Part shown: in pieces, positions 26,419-34,593 of the stretch
How the letters are laid out: the number at the start of each line of letters is the position of its first letter
Numbering within the stretch: the first letter of the stretch is position 1
Source: Gluconacetobacter takamatsuzukensis
GTDB lineage: Bacteria; Pseudomonadota; Alphaproteobacteria; Acetobacterales; Acetobacteraceae
DNA: 64,000 nucleotides
Assembly: GCF_014174275.1 (NCBI RefSeq)
Contig: NZ_JABEQK010000010.1
Location: forward strand, 90,482-154,481
Direction: 5' to 3'
Notes under the pieces: model-generated
What the model was told of the DNA's origin: nothing
The model's database searches: none
The model's input: only the letters and a program-made list of their open reading frames with translations
Program-made: the position numbers and the translations under genes

Positions 26419-27489
26419 TCACAGACCTTCATGCAGCAGGGCCGGCGACAGCGGGCTGCTGCCGTAATGGCGCAGCCAGCGCACGTCGCTCTCGTAGAAC
26501 GAACGCAGGTCCGGGATTCCGTGGCGCAGCATGGTCAGGCGCTCGATCCCCATCCCGAAGGCGAAGCCCTGCCATTCGCGCGGGTCCAGCCCGCAATTGG
26601 CCAGCACGCGCGGATGCACCATGCCCGAGCCCAGGACCTCCAGCCAGTCGCCGCCGCCGCCGATCTCGCCGGTCTTGCGCGACCAGCCGATATCGACCTC
26701 CATCGACGGCTCGGTGAACGGGAAATACGACGCCCGGAACCGCACCGGCAGGCTGGGCTGGCCGAAATAGGCGCGCAGGAAATCGGTCAGGCAGCCCTTC
26801 AGATGGGCCAGCGTGATCCCCCGGTCGATCACCAGCCCCTCGCACTGATGGAACATCGGCGAATGGGTGGCGTCATGGTCGGCGCGATAGGTCCGCCCCG
26901 GCGCGATGATGCGGATCGGCGGCTCCTCGCCCAGCATGGTGCGGATCTGCACGCCCGACGTCTGGGTGCGCAGCACGCGCTCGCGCCCGCTGCCCTGCCC
27001 GGCGGGCAGGTAGAACGTATCCTGGTCGGTGCGCGCCGGATGATGGTCGGGCGTGTTGAGGGCCGAGAAATTGTGCCAGTCGGTCTCGATATCCGGCCCT
27101 TCCGCCACCTTGAAGCCCATGGCGCCGAAAATGGCGGCCATCTCCTCCATCGTGCGGCTGATCGGGTGGATGGAGCCCTGCGATTCGGGCCGCGCGGGCA
27201 GCGTCACGTCCACCCGTTCGGCGGCCAGGCGCGCGTTCAGGATCGCGGCCTCGATCTCCGCCCCCCGCTCCTCGATGGCGCGCGACAGGTCGTCGCGCAG
27301 GCGGTTCAGCGCCCCGCCGCGCAGCTTGCGCTCCTCGGGCGACATGCGGCCCAGTTCCTTCAGCAGGCCGGTCAGCCGGCCCGACTTGCCCAGCGTGCCC
27401 ACACGCACGGCATCCCATTCCCGCCGGTCGCCGGCACCCGCCAGCGCGGCCAGCGTCTCCTGCCGCAGGATTTCGAGATCGTCGCTCAT
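26419..27489 (-). CDS. pheS: Phenylalanine-tRNA ligase alpha subunit
   Basis: A 356-residue class II synthetase subunit. The N-terminal coiled coil (to about 85) is followed by the catalytic domain with HPISRTMEEM, FSALNTPDHHPARTDQDTFY, MFHQCEGLVIDRG, FPFTEPSMEVD (motif 2 region) and FGMGIERLTMLRHGIPDLR (motif 3). The start at 27489 has GAGGTG just upstream; longer in-frame extensions lack conservation. pheT follows immediately. 160 bases and a hairpin separate it from rplT. Confidence 0.97.
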   Translation of the reverse strand: MSDDLEILRQETLAALAGAGDRREWDAVRVGTLGKSGRLTGLLKELGRMSPEERKLRGGALNRLRDDLSRAIEERGAEIEAAILNARLAAERVDVTLPARPESQGSIHPISRTMEEMAAIFGAMGFKVAEGPDIETDWHNFSALNTPDHHPARTDQDTFYLPAGQGSGRERVLRTQTSGVQIRTMLGEEPPIRIIAPGRTYRADHDATHSPMFHQCEGLVIDRGITLAHLKGCLTDFLRAYFGQPSLPVRFRASYFPFTEPSMEVDIGWSRKTGEIGGGGDWLEVLGSGMVHPRVLANCGLDPREWQGFAFGMGIERLTMLRHGIPDLRSFYESDVRWLRHYGSSPLSPALLHEGL

Positions 27490-27594
27490 GGCACCTCGCT
27501 GGAAACAGACACGCGATAGAGTAGAGGGGGGTGATGGACCCGAGACCTGCGCGGATACAGGCTCCGACGGCGGGAATAAACCCCCCAAATGCAG

Positions 27595-27624
27595 AACGGG
27601 CCGCCCCTTGCGGGGCAGCCCGTT
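27595..27624 (-). terminator. Hairpin between rplT and pheS
   Basis: On the minus strand a 13-bp stem (27612-27624 with 27595-27607, one T-G wobble) closes a GCAA loop about 25 bases after the rplT stop. It would end the rpmI-rplT transcript or regulate read-through into pheST. There is only a short T stretch, so partial termination is plausible. Confidence 0.65.
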
Positions 27625-27649
27625 TCCGATCACCACCGTAAAGGAGCGA

Positions 27650-28009
27650 TCAAGCTGCGAGAGCAGCCTGCGCCTTCTTCACGATCTCGGCAAAGGAGGC
27701 GGCATCGTCATAGGCGATGGCGGCCAGCACCTTGCGGTCGATCTCGATCCCGGCCTTGTCCAGCGCGAAGATGAACTTGCTGTAGGTCAGGCCATGCTCG
27801 CGCACGGCGGCATTGATGCGCTGGATCCACAGGGCGCGGAAATCGCGCTTCTTGTTCCGGCGGTCGCGATACGCATACTGCAGCGACTTCTCGAGACGCT
27901 CGAGCGCGATGCGGTAGTTGGTCGAAGACCGGCCGCGGAAGCCCTTGGAGAGCTCGAGGACCTTCTTGTGACGGGCGTGCGTCGTGACGCCCCGTTTGAC
28001 ACGTGCCAT
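27650..28009 (-). CDS. rplT: 50S ribosomal protein L20
   Basis: A 119-residue ribosomal protein L20, essential early in 50S assembly. The family start MARVKRGV and the long basic helix ([39 protein letters not shown]) are unmistakable. It follows rpmI by 14 bases. In some bacteria L20 represses its own operon by binding the leader; the leader here is about 96 bases. Confidence 0.99.
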   Translation of the reverse strand: MARVKRGVTTHARHKKVLELSKGFRGRSSTNYRIALERLEKSLQYAYRDRRNKKRDFRALWIQRINAAVREHGLTYSKFIFALDKAGIEIDRKVLAAIAYDDAASFAEIVKKAQAALAA

Positions 28010-28023
28010 GGTTCAGGTGCTCC

Positions 28024-28227
28024 TTATGCCAGCCCGTAGGGCGCCCACTGCTTCACAGTCTTCCCGTCCATTTCGGTCAGGGTCTGCGAGCCGCGGTTGG
28101 TGCGCTTCATCTTCTGCGAGCGGTTGATCAGGCCGTGGCGCTTGTTGCCCGGCCCGGCGAGCACCTTGCCGGTCGCGGTGATCTTGAACCGCTTCTTGAC
28201 CGACGACTTGGTCTTCATCTTGGGCAT
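28024..28227 (-). CDS. rpmI: 50S ribosomal protein L35
   Basis: A 67-residue ribosomal protein L35 ([20 protein letters not shown], then [12 protein letters not shown]). The ATG at 28227 has GGAG seven bases upstream; the frame extends five codons further but the family starts here. infC, which often precedes rpmI, is not upstream: a plus-strand dehydrogenase lies there instead. Confidence 0.98.
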   Translation of the reverse strand: MPKMKTKSSVKKRFKITATGKVLAGPGNKRHGLINRSQKMKRTNRGSQTLTEMDGKTVKQWAPYGLA

Positions 28228-28329
28228 TTTCATCTCCTTCAATTCTGCGGGCTGCGACCGCGCGAGCGGTCAGGCAGCAGTCACGGCCGGGCATGCCCAT
28301 TTCAGGCCCGGACGCGCGAACAGGCGCTG

Positions 28330-28358
28330 CCTATAGACAAAGCCCGCCCCGCAATCAA
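28330..28358 (-). promoter_or_regulatory. Likely promoter of rpmI-rplT
   Basis: Reading the minus strand, TTGATT (28358-28353) and TATAGG (28335-28330) are separated by exactly 17 bases, each matching sigma-70 consensus at four of six positions. It would start RNA near 28323, leaving a leader of about 96 bases before rpmI. Confidence 0.5.
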
Positions 28359-28465
28359 GCCTTGCGTTCCCTCTTTCGACCCGCAATGACGGGATTCACC
28401 CTCGAAGCCGCGGGGCCGACACGCTGCCGGCCTGCCGACCCGCCATCAACCAGGGATCATCCCCC

Positions 28466-29956
28466 ATGTCCGTCCTCCCCCCTTTCGGCCCGGTGCCCCC
28501 GGCCGTGCTGGTCCCGCCCTACGATCGCGGGGCCGTGCGCCCCGGCATCGCGCATCTCAGCGTCGGCAATTTCCATCGCGCGCACCAGGCCGTCTATATC
28601 GACCGCGTGCTGGCGCGGCCGGGCAACGCGCAATGGGGCATCCTGGGCGTCGGCGTGATGGACGACGCGCACGAACGCGCCAAGGCCGAGGCCCTGCTGG
28701 CGCAGAACGGGCTCTACACCCTGACCGAATGCCCGGCCGACGCGCCCGACACGGTGCGCTTCGTCGGCTCGATCGTGGAGTATGTGCACGCCCCCGCCGA
28801 CCGCGCGGCGGCCATCCGTCGCCTGGCCGACCCGGCGATCCGCATCGTCAGCCTGACCGTCACCGAGGGCGGCTATTATGTGGACGAGACCGGCCGCTTC
28901 CAGCTCGACCACCCCGCGATCGCCGAGGACCTGGCCCGCCCGGTGCCCCACACCGTCTTCGGCCTGGTGACCGAGGCCCTGCGCCTGCGCCGCGAGGCCG
29001 GCACCGGCCCGTTCACCATCCTGTCCTGCGACAACCTGCCGCATAACGGCCGCGTCGCCCGCACCGCGTTCCTGACCTGGGCCCGCGCCCGCGATGCCGG
29101 GCTGGCCGAGTGGATCGAGGCCCACGTCACCTTTCCCAGCACCATGGTCGACCGCATCACCCCGGCGGTGGGCCCGCTGGACATCGCGCGGCTGGACGCC
29201 GGCAGCGGGGTCGACGACCGCGTGCCCGTCTTCTGCGAGGATTTCATCCAGTGGGTGATCGAGGACGATTTCTGCGCCGGCCGCCCGCCGCTGGAGGATG
29301 CCGGCGTGCTGTTCACCGGCGACGTCACGCCCTACGAGCAGGTCAAGCTGCGCATGCTCAACGCCTCGCATTCCATGCTGGGCCTGCCGGGCATGCTGAT
29401 GGGCTACCGCATCGTCAGCGACATCATGCACAATCCCGACATCGTGGCGCTGCTGGAACAGTATCTGGCCCAGGATGCCGAGCCCCTGCTCCAGGCCCCC
29501 CCGGGCATGGAACTGCGCGACTACGCGGCCCGGCTGCTGCGCCGCTTCGGCAACGTGGCGATCAGCGACCAGTTGCCGCGCATCGCCTCCGACAGCGCGT
29601 CGAAACTGCCGCTCTTCGTCCGCCCCACGGCCGAGGGCACGCTGGCACGGGGGGCGGATGCCTCGCGCATCGCCTTCCTGCTGTCCTGCTTCGCCGAATA
29701 TCTGCGTGGCCACGACGATAACGGCGCCACGTACGACATCCACGAACCCCACCTGACGCCCCAGGACCTGGCCCTGGCAGCCGACGAGGACCCGGCGAAG
29801 GCGCTGGACATGTCGGTGTTCGCCGGCTGGGGCCTGCGCGACCATCCCGCCTTCGTGGACCTGTTCGCCCACACCCGCGCCGCCCTGCGTGCAGGGGGCA
29901 CCCGCGCGTGCCTCCGCCCGCTCGTCAGCCCCCCGGAATCGACCCCCGAAACCTGA
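28466..29956 (+). CDS. Mannitol dehydrogenase family protein (polyol-specific long-chain dehydrogenase)
   Basis: A 496-residue cytosolic NAD(P)-dependent polyol dehydrogenase, most like mannitol 2-dehydrogenase (D-mannitol to D-fructose). The N-terminal Rossmann region has HLSVGNFHRAHQAVYID and GILGVGVMD; the conserved catalytic segment YEQVKLRMLNASHSMLGL carries the lysine and histidine of the polyol-specific family. Length is typical (about 490). The ATG at 28466 has AGGGA ten bases upstream. It stands alone, divergent from rpmI. D-arabitol or fructuronate reductase activity is possible, but the sequence fits mannitol dehydrogenases best. Confidence 0.88.
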   Translation: MSVLPPFGPVPPAVLVPPYDRGAVRPGIAHLSVGNFHRAHQAVYIDRVLARPGNAQWGILGVGVMDDAHERAKAEALLAQNGLYTLTECPADAPDTVRFVGSIVEYVHAPADRAAAIRRLADPAIRIVSLTVTEGGYYVDETGRFQLDHPAIAEDLARPVPHTVFGLVTEALRLRREAGTGPFTILSCDNLPHNGRVARTAFLTWARARDAGLAEWIEAHVTFPSTMVDRITPAVGPLDIARLDAGSGVDDRVPVFCEDFIQWVIEDDFCAGRPPLEDAGVLFTGDVTPYEQVKLRMLNASHSMLGLPGMLMGYRIVSDIMHNPDIVALLEQYLAQDAEPLLQAPPGMELRDYAARLLRRFGNVAISDQLPRIASDSASKLPLFVRPTAEGTLARGADASRIAFLLSCFAEYLRGHDDNGATYDIHEPHLTPQDLALAADEDPAKALDMSVFAGWGLRDHPAFVDLFAHTRAALRAGGTRACLRPLVSPPESTPET

Positions 29957-29994
29957 CCTCCGGCGAGGTCCACGGCGACACAGAAAGTTGATAT

Positions 29995-30016
29995 CGTTTC
30001 ACATCGCGTTGAAACG
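29995..30016. promoter_or_regulatory. Inverted repeat upstream of gcd
   Basis: CGTTTCA (29995-30001) and TGAAACG (30010-30016) form a perfect 7-bp inverted repeat with an 8-base spacer, in a patch of lower GC about 90 bases before the gcd start. This is the layout of a dimeric regulator's operator. No regulator gene is adjacent. Confidence 0.4.
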
Positions 30017-30106
30017 TTGTTACGCACCGCATGGCCGCCGTGATCGCGACGACCCCGAGCCCGTCGCGAATTCGCGATCCGTTTTTTAACAGTTATCGGA
30101 TAGTTC

Positions 30107-32494
30107 ATGAAAAATCGAAACGGGACGCCTCCCGTGCTTACCATTACCGCCGGGATATTCATCCTGATCGGCCTGTATCTGCTGGGCGGGGGCGCCTGGC
30201 TCGTCGCACTCGGCGGGTCGCCTTATTACGTCATCGCCGGACTGGCGATGCTGGTCACGGCGGGGCTGCTGTTCCGTGGACGACGCGAGGCCCTGTGGGT
30301 GTTCGCCGCCCTGCTGATCGGCACGATGATCTGGGCGGTGAAGGAAGCCGGCTTCGATTTCTGGGCCCTGGCCCCGCGCGGCGACGTGCTGGTGCCGCTG
30401 GGCATCTGGCTGCTGCTGCCGCCGGTCACGCGCCATCTGGGCCCGGCCGGCGTCGCGGGCGTGCTGCCGCTGCGCGCCTCGGTGGTGGCCGCCATCGCCG
30501 TCGTCGCCGCCGCCCTGATGCAGGACCCGCAGGACATCGCGGGCGCGCTGCCCCAGCTCGCCGCCAACGCGCCGACCCCGGGCGACGCCGCCGCGATGCC
30601 CGACGAGGACTGGCAGGCCTATGGCCGCACCCAGTTCGGCGACCGCTTCACCCCGCTGAAGCAGATCACGCCGGCCAACGTGCACGACCTGAAAGTGGCC
30701 TGGGTGTTCCGCACCGGCGACATGAAGCGGCCGGACGACCCGGGCGAATTCACCGACGAGGTCACGCCGATCAAGATCCGCGACACGGTCTATCTGTGCT
30801 CGCCCCACCAGATCCTGTTCGCGCTGGATGCCGCGACCGGCAAGCTGAAGTGGAAGTTCGATCCCAAGATCGCGTACAACGCCACCTTCCAGCACATGAC
30901 CTGCCGCGGCGTGTCGTACCACGAGACCCAGCCGGGCGCCGAGACGATCGACGGCGCGCAGGCCCCGATCGACTGCCCGCGCCGCATCTTCCTGCCGACC
31001 AATGACGGCCATCTGTACGCGCTGGATGCCGAAACCGGCGACCGCTGCGCCCATTTCGGCGATAACGGCGTGATCGACCTCCAGGAGCACATGACGGTCA
31101 AGACCCCGGGCTTCTACGAGGCGACGTCCCCCCCGGTCGTGACCGACAAGGCCGTCATCGTCTCGGGCGCGGTGATGGACAATTACTCGACGCACGAGCC
31201 CTCGGGCGTCACGCGCGGCTTCGACGTCTATACCGGCCAGCTGATCTGGGCCTTCGACCCCAGCAACCCCGACCCGAACGAAATGCCGTCCGAGACGCAC
31301 CATTTCGTCCCCAACTCGCCCAATTCCTGGATCGTGTCGTCCTACGACCCGAAACTGAACCTGATCTACATCCCGATGGGCGTGCAGACCCCCGATATCT
31401 GGGGCGGCAACCGCAGCGCGGACGCCGAGCGCTATGCCAGCGCGATCGTGGCGCTGAACGCCGATACCGGCAAGCTCTCCTGGTCCTACCAGACCGTGCA
31501 TCATGACCTGTGGGACATGGACATCCCCGCCCAGCCCAGCCTGGTCGACATCCGCACGGCGGGCGGCGACATCGTGCCGGCGCTCTACGCCCCGGCCAAG
31601 ACCGGCAACATCTTCGTGCTGGACCGCCGCACCGGCACGCCCATCGTCCCGGCGCCGGAAACCAGGGTGCCGCAGGGCCCGGCCCCGGGCGACCATCTCT
31701 CCCCCACCCAGCCCTTCTCCGAGCTGACCTTCCGCCCCAAGAACAACCTGACGGGCGCGGACATGTGGGGCGGCACGATGTTCGACCAGCTGATGTGCCG
31801 GATCATGTTCCACCAGCTGCGCTACGAGGGGCCGTTCACCCCGCCGTCGCTGCAGGGCACGCTGGTGTTCCCGGGCAATCTGGGCATGTTCGAATGGGGC
31901 GGGCTGGCGGTCGATCCGCAGCGGCAGATCGCCATCGCCAACCCCATCGCCATCCCCTTCGTCTCGCGCCTGATCCCGCGTGGCCCGTCCAACCCGGCCT
32001 CGCCGGACAATTCCAGCCCCTCGGGCTCGGAAACCGGCGTCCAGCCGCAGTTTGGCGTGCCCTACGGCGTGACGCTGAACCCGTTCCTGTCGCCGCTGGG
32101 CCTGCCGTGCAAGAAGCCGGGCTGGGGCTACATGGCCGGGATCGACCTGGCGACGAACAAGATCGTGTGGATGCACCGCAACGGCACGATCCGCGACAGC
32201 GCCCCGATCCCCCTGCCCTTCAAGGTGGGCATCCCCAGCCTGGGCGGTCCGCTGACCACGGCGGGCGGCGTCGCGTTCCTGACCTCGACGGCCGATTATT
32301 ATATCCGCGCCTATGACGTCACCACCGGCCACCAGCTCTGGCAGGACCGCCTGCCCGCGGGCGGCCAGTCGACCCCGATGAGCTATGCGGTCGGCGGGCG
32401 TCAGTTCATCGTCACCGCCGATGGCGGCCACGGTTCGTTCGGCACCAAGCTGGGCGATTACGTGGTAGCCTACGCGCTGCCGGAGGCTCACTGA
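30107..32494 (+). CDS. gcd: Membrane-bound PQQ-dependent glucose dehydrogenase
   Basis: A 795-residue quinoprotein that oxidises D-glucose to gluconolactone in the periplasm and reduces ubiquinone. The first 150 residues hold five transmembrane helices, the Gcd anchor; the rest is the eight-bladed PQQ propeller with repeated ALDAATGKLKWKF and ALNADTGKLSWSYQ type blades, the active-site TFQHMTCRGVSYHE, IPMGVQTPDIWGGNRS, and the late GGVAFLTSTADYYIRAYDV. Size matches Gcd. Other PQQ polyol dehydrogenases of this group share the fold, so inositol or quinate-type substrates remain possible, but glucose fits best. Transcribed alone, with an AT-richer upstream region containing an inverted repeat. 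Confidence 0.94.
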   Translation: MKNRNGTPPVLTITAGIFILIGLYLLGGGAWLVALGGSPYYVIAGLAMLVTAGLLFRGRREALWVFAALLIGTMIWAVKEAGFDFWALAPRGDVLVPLGIWLLLPPVTRHLGPAGVAGVLPLRASVVAAIAVVAAALMQDPQDIAGALPQLAANAPTPGDAAAMPDEDWQAYGRTQFGDRFTPLKQITPANVHDLKVAWVFRTGDMKRPDDPGEFTDEVTPIKIRDTVYLCSPHQILFALDAATGKLKWKFDPKIAYNATFQHMTCRGVSYHETQPGAETIDGAQAPIDCPRRIFLPTNDGHLYALDAETGDRCAHFGDNGVIDLQEHMTVKTPGFYEATSPPVVTDKAVIVSGAVMDNYSTHEPSGVTRGFDVYTGQLIWAFDPSNPDPNEMPSETHHFVPNSPNSWIVSSYDPKLNLIYIPMGVQTPDIWGGNRSADAERYASAIVALNADTGKLSWSYQTVHHDLWDMDIPAQPSLVDIRTAGGDIVPALYAPAKTGNIFVLDRRTGTPIVPAPETRVPQGPAPGDHLSPTQPFSELTFRPKNNLTGADMWGGTMFDQLMCRIMFHQLRYEGPFTPPSLQGTLVFPGNLGMFEWGGLAVDPQRQIAIANPIAIPFVSRLIPRGPSNPASPDNSSPSGSETGVQPQFGVPYGVTLNPFLSPLGLPCKKPGWGYMAGIDLATNKIVWMHRNGTIRDSAPIPLPFKVGIPSLGGPLTTAGGVAFLTSTADYYIRAYDVTTGHQLWQDRLPAGGQSTPMSYAVGGRQFIVTADGGHGSFGTKLGDYVVAYALPEAH

Positions 32495-32600
32495 CCGTCA
32501 ACCCTCCGTCTGTGATGAAATGATCAATAATTTGTGATTGTTAAAATTCACGGTTTATTGATTAATCTTTTGTCACAATGCTTCCTGCCAGGTTGCAGGC

Positions 32601-32634
32601 TGCCGGGCGGCTCCATAATAGGGGCCGCCCGGCA
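32601..32634. terminator. Long hairpin between gcd and the cytochrome c gene
   Basis: TGCCGGGCGGCTCC (32601-32614) pairs with GGGGCCGCCCGGCA (32621-32634), a 14-bp stem with one wobble and an ATAATA loop, about 107 bases past the gcd stop. No T tract follows. It probably separates gcd from the next operon, whose promoter likely lies in the AT-rich 32520-32580. Confidence 0.55.
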
Positions 32635-32751
32635 CAAGACGGACGAGGGGGCGGAAACCCGTTTCCACCCCCCGATGTCCGCACACACGGCGACCTGCCA
32701 CCGCGCATGACAGAGGGGTGACGACATGCGGCTTCCGTCCACCAGTTATTC

Positions 32752-34098
32752 ATGATCGGCCGCACCGCCATCCTGCGCCTTGCGGCCGGCGCGGCCGGCC
32801 TCGGCGCGGTCGCCGGCATCGGCTTCCTGGCCTATGCGCTGCACCCCGCCATCGCCCCGATCGCGCCCCCGGCCGCCTCCAGCTTCTCCGCCGACAGTGT
32901 CGAGCGCGGGCGCGTGCTGGCCGCCGGCGGCTATTGCGCGGAATGCCATACACGGCGCGACGGGCAGCAGGGCGTGCCCCTGGCCGGCGACTACGCCATG
33001 GCCACGCCGTTCGGCACCATCTATTCCAGCAACATCACGCCCGACGCCCAGACGGGCATCGGCCGCTGGTCGCTGGCCGCCTTCACCCGCGCCATGCGCC
33101 AGGGCGTGTCGCGCGACGGCGCCAACCTGTTCCCCGCCTTCCCGTTCGATCATTTCACGCACATGACCGACGGCGACATCGCCGACGTCTATGCGTATCT
33201 GATGGCGCAGAAGCCGGTGCACTCGGTCAAGCGCGAGAACACGCTGCCCTTCCCGTTCGACATGCGCATACTCCAGGCCGGCTGGAAGCTGCTGTTCCTG
33301 CACCCGGGCGCCTACACCAACGACCCGGCGCATGACGCCCAGTGGAATCGCGGCGCCTACCTGGCCGAGGGGCTGAGCCATTGCAGCGCCTGCCACACCC
33401 CGCGCAACGCGATGGGTGCCGAAAAGGCAAGCGCCCCCTATGACGGTGCCCCGGTCGACAACTGGATCGCCCCGCCGCTCAACGCCACCAACCCCACCCC
33501 CGTCACCTGGACGGAAAACGAGTTCTTCCAGTATCTGCGCTACGGCGTCGCCCCGCTGCACGGCAGCGCGGCCGGCCCGATGTCCCCCGTGGTCCATGGC
33601 GGGCTGAGCGAGATGCCGGAATCCGACGTCCACGCCATCGCCCACTACCTGGCCAATATCGACCATGCCGACGCCCGCCAGCCCGGCGACGCCCAGCATC
33701 TGGCGACGGCGATGGCCAGCTCGACCCGCGACCTGACGACGCCGCAGACCTCCGACCCCGATGCCCGGCTCTACCAGGGCGCGTGCTCGGCCTGCCATGC
33801 CAATACCGGCGCGCAGCCGGTGCTGGGCCGCCCCGAACTGGCGCTGAACAACGCGCTGTGGCTGGACGAGCCGACCAATCTCTACCAGGTCATCCTGCGC
33901 GGCATCGGCACCGAGGAAGGGCAGGAAGGCATCACCATGCCCAGCTTCTACCACGCGCTGACCGATGCCGACCTGGCGCGCCTGGCCGCCTATCTGCGCC
34001 GCACCCGCACCACCCTGCCGCCCTGGACCGACCTGGAGAAGAAAGCCGCCGCCGTCCGCGCGACGCTTCCGGCCCCACCGGTCGCCGCGTCCCATTGA
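32752..34098 (+). CDS. Tri-heme cytochrome c subunit of a periplasmic molybdenum hydroxylase
   Basis: A 448-residue exported cytochrome c with three heme-attachment sites: CAECH at C62, CSACH at C211 and CSACH at C345. The N-terminal hydrophobic stretch (10-30) is an uncleaved anchor or signal peptide. It starts the operon with the [2Fe-2S] and molybdopterin subunits and would carry electrons from them to the quinone pool or oxidase. The same three-part layout is known for membrane aldehyde dehydrogenase of acetic acid bacteria and for isoquinoline 1-oxidoreductase relatives. No strong ribosome site precedes the ATG. Confidence 0.92.
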   Translation: MIGRTAILRLAAGAAGLGAVAGIGFLAYALHPAIAPIAPPAASSFSADSVERGRVLAAGGYCAECHTRRDGQQGVPLAGDYAMATPFGTIYSSNITPDAQTGIGRWSLAAFTRAMRQGVSRDGANLFPAFPFDHFTHMTDGDIADVYAYLMAQKPVHSVKRENTLPFPFDMRILQAGWKLLFLHPGAYTNDPAHDAQWNRGAYLAEGLSHCSACHTPRNAMGAEKASAPYDGAPVDNWIAPPLNATNPTPVTWTENEFFQYLRYGVAPLHGSAAGPMSPVVHGGLSEMPESDVHAIAHYLANIDHADARQPGDAQHLATAMASSTRDLTTPQTSDPDARLYQGACSACHANTGAQPVLGRPELALNNALWLDEPTNLYQVILRGIGTEEGQEGITMPSFYHALTDADLARLAAYLRRTRTTLPPWTDLEKKAAAVRATLPAPPVAASH

Positions 34099-34119
34099 GA
34101 TGAGAGACGGAGCCCCGAC

Positions 34120-34593
34120 ATGACGAGTTTTCGGCTCAATGGCCACGACGTAACGGTCGACGTCCCCGAGGACACCCCTCTGCTGTGGGTGATCCGTGAC
34201 GAGGTCGGCCTGACCGGCACCAAGTTCGGCTGCGGCATCGGCATGTGCGGCGCCTGCACCGTGCATGTGGGCGGCCGGGCCACCCGCTCCTGCATCACCC
34301 CGGTTTCGGCGGTGCAGGGCGCGGACATCACGACCATCGAGGGGCTGGACCCCGCCGGCAACCACCCGGTGCAGGAAGCCTGGAAGGACTTGCAGGTTCC
34401 GCAATGCGGCTACTGCCAGTCCGGCCAGATCATGCAGGCTGCCAGCCTGCTGCACGACTACCCCTCGCCGTCCGACGAGGATATCGACGCGGTGATGGGC
34501 GGCTCGCTGTGCCGCTGCATGACCTATATCCGCATTCGCGATGCCATCAAGAGGGCCGCAGCGGCCACGCGGGGAGAACCGTCCAATGGGTAA
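34120..34593 (+). CDS. [2Fe-2S] subunit of the molybdenum hydroxylase
   Basis: A 157-residue two-cluster iron-sulfur protein of the xanthine oxidase family. The plant-type cluster cysteines are in [14 protein letters not shown] and RSC; the second cluster's are in [11 protein letters not shown] and SLCRCMTY. It lacks a signal peptide and is probably exported folded with the Tat-signal-bearing large subunit. GGAG precedes the ATG; it starts 21 bases after the cytochrome gene and its end overlaps the next gene by eight bases. Confidence 0.95.
   Translation: MTSFRLNGHDVTVDVPEDTPLLWVIRDEVGLTGTKFGCGIGMCGACTVHVGGRATRSCITPVSAVQGADITTIEGLDPAGNHPVQEAWKDLQVPQCGYCQSGQIMQAASLLHDYPSPSDEDIDAVMGGSLCRCMTYIRIRDAIKRAAAATRGEPSNG

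Noticed and set aside
24349..27519. 1,056-codon plus-strand open frame opposite pheT/pheS
   Set aside because: Spans two conserved genes on the other strand and has the composition of an antisense frame; no domain.
28228..28465. Search for infC upstream of rpmI
   Set aside because: Only a promoter-like region is present before a divergent dehydrogenase gene; infC must lie elsewhere.
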